8,237 nt of DNA from Rhodospirillaceae bacterium. GTDB taxonomy: Bacteria > Pseudomonadota > Alphaproteobacteria > Dongiales > Dongiaceae. Of this stretch, positions 5,082-8,237 are shown piece after piece (position 1 is the first letter of the stretch; the number at the start of each line of letters is the position of its first letter). Under the pieces are notes generated by a model. That model was not told the origin of the DNA, did not search any database, and saw only the letters and a program-made list of their open reading frames with translations. The translations under genes were made by a program, and so were the position numbers. The stretch is taken from the NCBI GenBank assembly GCA_016794075.1, contig JAEUKU010000282.1, positions 1 through 8,237 of the forward strand, given 5' to 3'.

Positions 5082-6383
5082 GATATCGATCACCGCGGAG
5101 CGCCGCAGATCGCTCAAATAGCCGCGGGCCAGGGTCTCCAGGCGCTGCTGGCCGAGCCGGTCGGCGATCGCGGTGCGCGACAGCGCGTCCTCGTCGCCCG
5201 CCTCCCGGCCGCAGATCACATAGAGCCCGATCCCCTGGCTGGTGCGGATGGGGTCGGAGGGCAGGTCGATCGGCTGGTTGATCGCCGTCGTGCGCACCTC
5301 CTTCGGCAGGTCGCTCACCAGCACGTTGCCGAGTTCGCGGTAGACGGCGGGCGCGGCATTCCCGGCCACTTCGGGCATCTGCGCGCAGCTCTCGATCGTC
5401 GGCGCGATGGTCTGCGCCTGCGAGATGGCGCGGTTGACCTCGTTCTCCGCTGCATTTGCGGCGAGCGGCCAGAGCAGCAGCTTGACGTTGACTGTCCCGT
5501 CCGCCGTGTCGGCGGCGCCGGCGACGCGAGTCTCCTTGGCGAAGGCGATGTAGTAGCCACCGGTGCCGCGCACCGGGCCGATCACCTGACCGGCCGGCAC
5601 CAGCTGGATTTCCTTGGCCACGGCGGGCTCCATCTGGTCCAGCCGCAGCCAGCCCCAATCGCCGCCCTTGAGCGCGCCTTCGTCCTGCGAGAACTCGCTG
5701 GCGAGCGATTCGAAATCCGCGCCGGCGTTCAGCTGCTCGATCAGACGCTCGCCGGAATCGCGGATCTGCGCCTCCTGGTCCGGGGCGTCGACCGCCAGGA
5801 ATATCTGATACAGCTTGTATTCGTTCTGCCCGACGGTGGCGCGCATGCGCCGCGCTTCGTCGTTGATCTCCTGGTCGGTGATGGTGATGCGCGGCCGCAG
5901 CTTGCGCTGCACCAGGCGCGCCCAGCTCAGTTCGGCGTTCATCTGATCGGCCAGCGCCTCGATCAGCACGCCGTTGCCGCGCAGGAACTCCTCCATCTGC
6001 TCGCGCGACATGTTGTTGCGCTCGGCGATCTGGTTGATCCGCTTGTCGACGTCGGCGGGGTTGACGCGGATGCCCTCGCGCTTGGCCTCCTGCAGCTTCA
6101 GCCGGTCGTCGATCAAATTGCGCAGCACCTGCGGCATCAGCCGCTCGCGGGTCTCCGGCGTGTCCTCGAGCTGGGCGGAAAGCATCGCCAGGCGTAGCCG
6201 CATAAAGATATCGAGCTCACTGATGATGTCTTCATTCACCACCGCGGCGATGCGCATGGAATCCTGCGCCGTCGCCGGCACGCCCGACAGGCCGGTGGCG
6301 GCGGTCAGCAGTCCCAGTCCGAGCACGAGGCGCGGGGCGATGTGCCGAAAGAATCTGGTCATGGCGTTGCGTGGCATCGGCAT
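5073..6383 (-). CDS. surA: Periplasmic chaperone and peptidyl-prolyl isomerase SurA
   Basis: SurA escorts unfolded outer-membrane proteins, including LptD, across the periplasm to the BAM complex. The product is 436 aa, close to the 428 aa of E. coli SurA. A signal peptide is clear: basic PRNAMTRFFRH, hydrophobic LVLGLGLLTAATGL, and a likely cut after PATA at residue 39. The N-terminal chaperone domain follows (about 44-185: RIAAVVNEDIISELDI, then QVLRNLIDDRLKLQEAKREG). A parvulin domain lies at about 187-290 (YKLYQIFL, FASEFSQD-like SLASEFSQDEGALKGGDWGW, GGYYIAF). A degenerate second parvulin-like domain (about 300-400) ends in GIGLYVICGRE, followed by a C-terminal helix. The ATG at 6383 gives a full signal peptide and starts 14 bp after the lptD stop; in-frame ATGs at 6377 and 6362 are alternatives. 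No strong ribosome-binding site is visible, which fits coupling to lptD. Confidence 0.93.
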   Translation of the reverse strand: MPMPRNAMTRFFRHIAPRLVLGLGLLTAATGLSGVPATAQDSMRIAAVVNEDIISELDIFMRLRLAMLSAQLEDTPETRERLMPQVLRNLIDDRLKLQEAKREGIRVNPADVDKRINQIAERNNMSREQMEEFLRGNGVLIEALADQMNAELSWARLVQRKLRPRITITDQEINDEARRMRATVGQNEYKLYQIFLAVDAPDQEAQIRDSGERLIEQLNAGADFESLASEFSQDEGALKGGDWGWLRLDQMEPAVAKEIQLVPAGQVIGPVRGTGGYYIAFAKETRVAGAADTADGTVNVKLLLWPLAANAAENEVNRAISQAQTIAPTIESCAQMPEVAGNAAPAVYRELGNVLVSDLPKEVRTTAINQPIDLPSDPIRTSQGIGLYVICGREAGDEDALSRTAIADRLGQQRLETLARGYLSDLRRSAVIDIRL

Positions 6384-6397
6384 CTCTGTCTGGCAAG

Positions 6398-8237
6398 CTA
6401 GAACGGCACGTCGATGCCGCCGAGGTTCTTGAAGTTCACGACAAAGAGGAAGGCGAAATCGCCCTCGGTTTCCTCCGTATCGCCTGCGGGTGTGTAGGTG
6501 GCGGAGAAATCCAGCTCGAAGCACTCATCGAGGTATTTCAACCCGCCGCCGACCGACAGTAGCCGGTTCCTGGCCAGATCATAGGACGAATTGACCTTGG
6601 CAGACCAGTACTCCGCGAAGTTAACGCCGACCGCGCCGCTCACTTGTTCGCGATCCTCGAATTCGACGCCGTCGGAATTGATGAAGGCATAGGAGGTCGC
6701 GACATAGCCATATTCGTTGCCGTAGCTTGCCCGCGCCTCATGGCGCTGGAAGCTGGCGTCCTCGACGTCGAGCCGGAAACGGTAACTTAGATCGATACCG
6801 TTCCCGGGCCGCACCTGGAGCCTGCCGACCACATCAGTCAGGTCGTCCTGGATGCCGCCGCTGACGCGGAACTCGTCATTGTCATCGTGGTCGAGCTGAA
6901 AGCTCTGGCCGAGGAAAGCGTTGATATGGCCGGTGGGCTGCAGATAGCCCGACCATTGCGCGCCATAGGTGATGCGCGAGCCGGTGTCGGCGCGGTCCCA
7001 GCCGGCGAAGCGGTCGCCGAGGAAGACGTTGGTGTCGTCCAGCTCGAAGGCGCGGCTATCCTCGTTCGGGATCTTGCCGGTATTGCCGGTGTCTGGCGCC
7101 GCCACCAGCTGGAACATCGGCTCGAAGACCTGGGTGAAATTCGGCGTTGTCTTCACGAAGGGATAGCGCCAATCGAAGGTCATCTTCGGCACAGCCCGGA
7201 ACTCCGTGCCGTCGAAATCGTCGATCCCGCTGGGGTCGCGCGCGTCGCTATCCGGGTCCACGTCGTGTACCGTGTAGATCGTCGTCGGCATGGAGAGCGT
7301 CAGCCGGTAGATGTCCCCGATCGAGCTGGTGAAGGGCAGCGTCCAATAAGGCTCCATCGCCAGCCGCACGGATTCGCGCCCATCGATGCGGCGCAGGTTC
7401 ATGAAGTTGGCGTCGAGTCCCCAATAGGCGCCGGCGATCCCCGGCTCGCCGACAAACCGGTAATCCAGCATCGGGGCGACGATCGGCAGTTGGTCGCCCT
7501 GCAGATCGTCATCCGTGGTCTGGAAGGCATAGGCCCGGGCATTGGCATAGGAGCGGCCGAAGAACCCTTCGACCCAGGCCGTGTCGGTCAGGATGTCGCG
7601 CGAGCCCAGGCGGAAGCGTTTCAGATACGCCTTGTCCGACGTCGCCTTGAAATCGAAGCCCCAGCGCCAATCGTCGTTGATCTCGAACAGGCCGTCGCCC
7701 TCGACGTGGCCGCGCAGCTCGTCGTGCAACTCGTGCCGCTCGTCCTCGTTCAGCTCCTCGGACATGCGGTCTTCCATGGTGCCGGAGCCGGCAAGCCGGA
7801 ACCGGCCGTTCATGACCCGCTGCCGGTATTCCAGCATGCCGACCGCGCCGGGGCCTTCCTGCAGCTCGCCGCCGAAGCGCAGGATTGGCGTGAAGGTGAC
7901 GTCCTTGTCCGGCCCCAGGGTGACGAAATAGGGGGTGCGGATCTGGGTGCCGGACTTGCTCGAGAAGTTCAGCGACGGCGACAGGAAGCCGTTCTGCCGC
8001 TTCACGCCGAAATCCGGGTGGCGGAACCATGGCGTGTAGAACACCGGCACCCCGAACATCTCCAGCCAGGCGTTGTGATAGGTGATGGTCTTGTTTACCT
8101 TGTCGCGCACCGCCTCATAGGCCTTCACCTGCCACAGCGGCGAGCGGGCCGGATTCTCGGCGCAGGGGGCGCAGGGCGTGTAGACGCCCTTGTGCAGGAT
8201 CTCCTTGCGGTTCTGGTCCACGCGCTCGGCCCGGCTG
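6398..8237 (-). CDS. lptD: LPS-assembly outer-membrane protein LptD, C-terminal part (5' end outside window)
   Basis: LptD (Imp/OstA) forms the outer-membrane barrel of the LptD-LptE translocon, which inserts lipopolysaccharide into the outer leaflet. About 612 residues are present, and the frame runs off the right edge. The fragment starts at the end of the periplasmic OstA-like domain with YTPCAPC and PLWQVKA. Conserved family stretches follow: EMFGVPVFYTPWFRHPDFGVKR into GFLSPS, then the barrel with alternating strands, and NEDSRAFELDDTNVFL with DRFAGWDR. The chain ends in VNFKNLGGIDVPF, with a terminal aromatic residue as expected of an outer-membrane barrel. An acidic insert (EELNEDERHELHDEL) probably forms a loop. 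Three cysteines are visible: a CxxC pair (8171-8173 and 8162-8164) and one near the C-terminus (6521-6523). It is the first visible gene of the lptD-surA-rsmA cluster. Confidence 0.94.
   Translation of the reverse strand, partial: SRAERVDQNRKEILHKGVYTPCAPCAENPARSPLWQVKAYEAVRDKVNKTITYHNAWLEMFGVPVFYTPWFRHPDFGVKRQNGFLSPSLNFSSKSGTQIRTPYFVTLGPDKDVTFTPILRFGGELQEGPGAVGMLEYRQRVMNGRFRLAGSGTMEDRMSEELNEDERHELHDELRGHVEGDGLFEINDDWRWGFDFKATSDKAYLKRFRLGSRDILTDTAWVEGFFGRSYANARAYAFQTTDDDLQGDQLPIVAPMLDYRFVGEPGIAGAYWGLDANFMNLRRIDGRESVRLAMEPYWTLPFTSSIGDIYRLTLSMPTTIYTVHDVDPDSDARDPSGIDDFDGTEFRAVPKMTFDWRYPFVKTTPNFTQVFEPMFQLVAAPDTGNTGKIPNEDSRAFELDDTNVFLGDRFAGWDRADTGSRITYGAQWSGYLQPTGHINAFLGQSFQLDHDDNDEFRVSGGIQDDLTDVVGRLQVRPGNGIDLSYRFRLDVEDASFQRHEARASYGNEYGYVATSYAFINSDGVEFEDREQVSGAVGVNFAEYWSAKVNSSYDLARNRLLSVGGGLKYLDECFELDFSATYTPAGDTEETEGDFAFLFVVNFKNLGGIDVPF

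Noticed and set aside
4157..5281. A 374-codon + strand frame opposite rsmA and the end of surA.
   Set aside because: It is an antisense shadow of rsmA with Arg/Gly/Ala-rich low-complexity translation and no recognisable domain.

Overview
The window looks like high-GC alphaproteobacterial chromosome. I infer this from gene order and protein style and cannot name a genus. It holds two conserved housekeeping blocks that converge on each other, with one insertion sequence between them.

Left block (1-2787), mainly + strand: the 3' end of mltG (peptidoglycan transglycosylase), then yicC (endoribonuclease family) and gmk (guanylate kinase). A complete short-chain dehydrogenase gene (331-1107) lies on the minus strand between mltG and yicC, so it breaks this block.

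Middle (2788-4210): without the insertion this would be a gmk/rsmA intergenic space of about 125 bp. It would contain a two-armed palindromic REP/BIME-like repeat of 91 bp. A 1287-bp IS4-family element (2832-4118) sits exactly in the loop of the left REP hairpin. It has perfect 14-bp terminal inverted repeats, an 11-bp target duplication and one intact 387-aa transposase with the Y-R-E-K signature. Its leader carries a perfect 12-bp inverted repeat whose downstream arm covers the transposase start codon. This resembles the read-through protection known from IS10 and IS50.

Right block (4211-8237), minus strand, transcribed leftward: lptD (partial, LPS assembly barrel), surA (periplasmic chaperone/PPIase) and rsmA (16S rRNA dimethyltransferase), tightly spaced like an operon. 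The pdxA gene that commonly separates surA and rsmA is absent. The surA-rsmA junction instead carries a 12-bp repeat with a 14-bp period, which creates two ATGA stop/start overlaps and a five-codon mini-ORF. LptD and SurA act together in outer-membrane biogenesis, since SurA chaperones the LptD barrel.

The IS lies directly downstream of lptD-surA-rsmA and in the same orientation, so operon read-through would enter its transposase gene. No wholly new multi-gene system is visible. The most interesting signals are the IS/REP target geometry, the start-codon-sequestering leader and the altered surA-rsmA junction.
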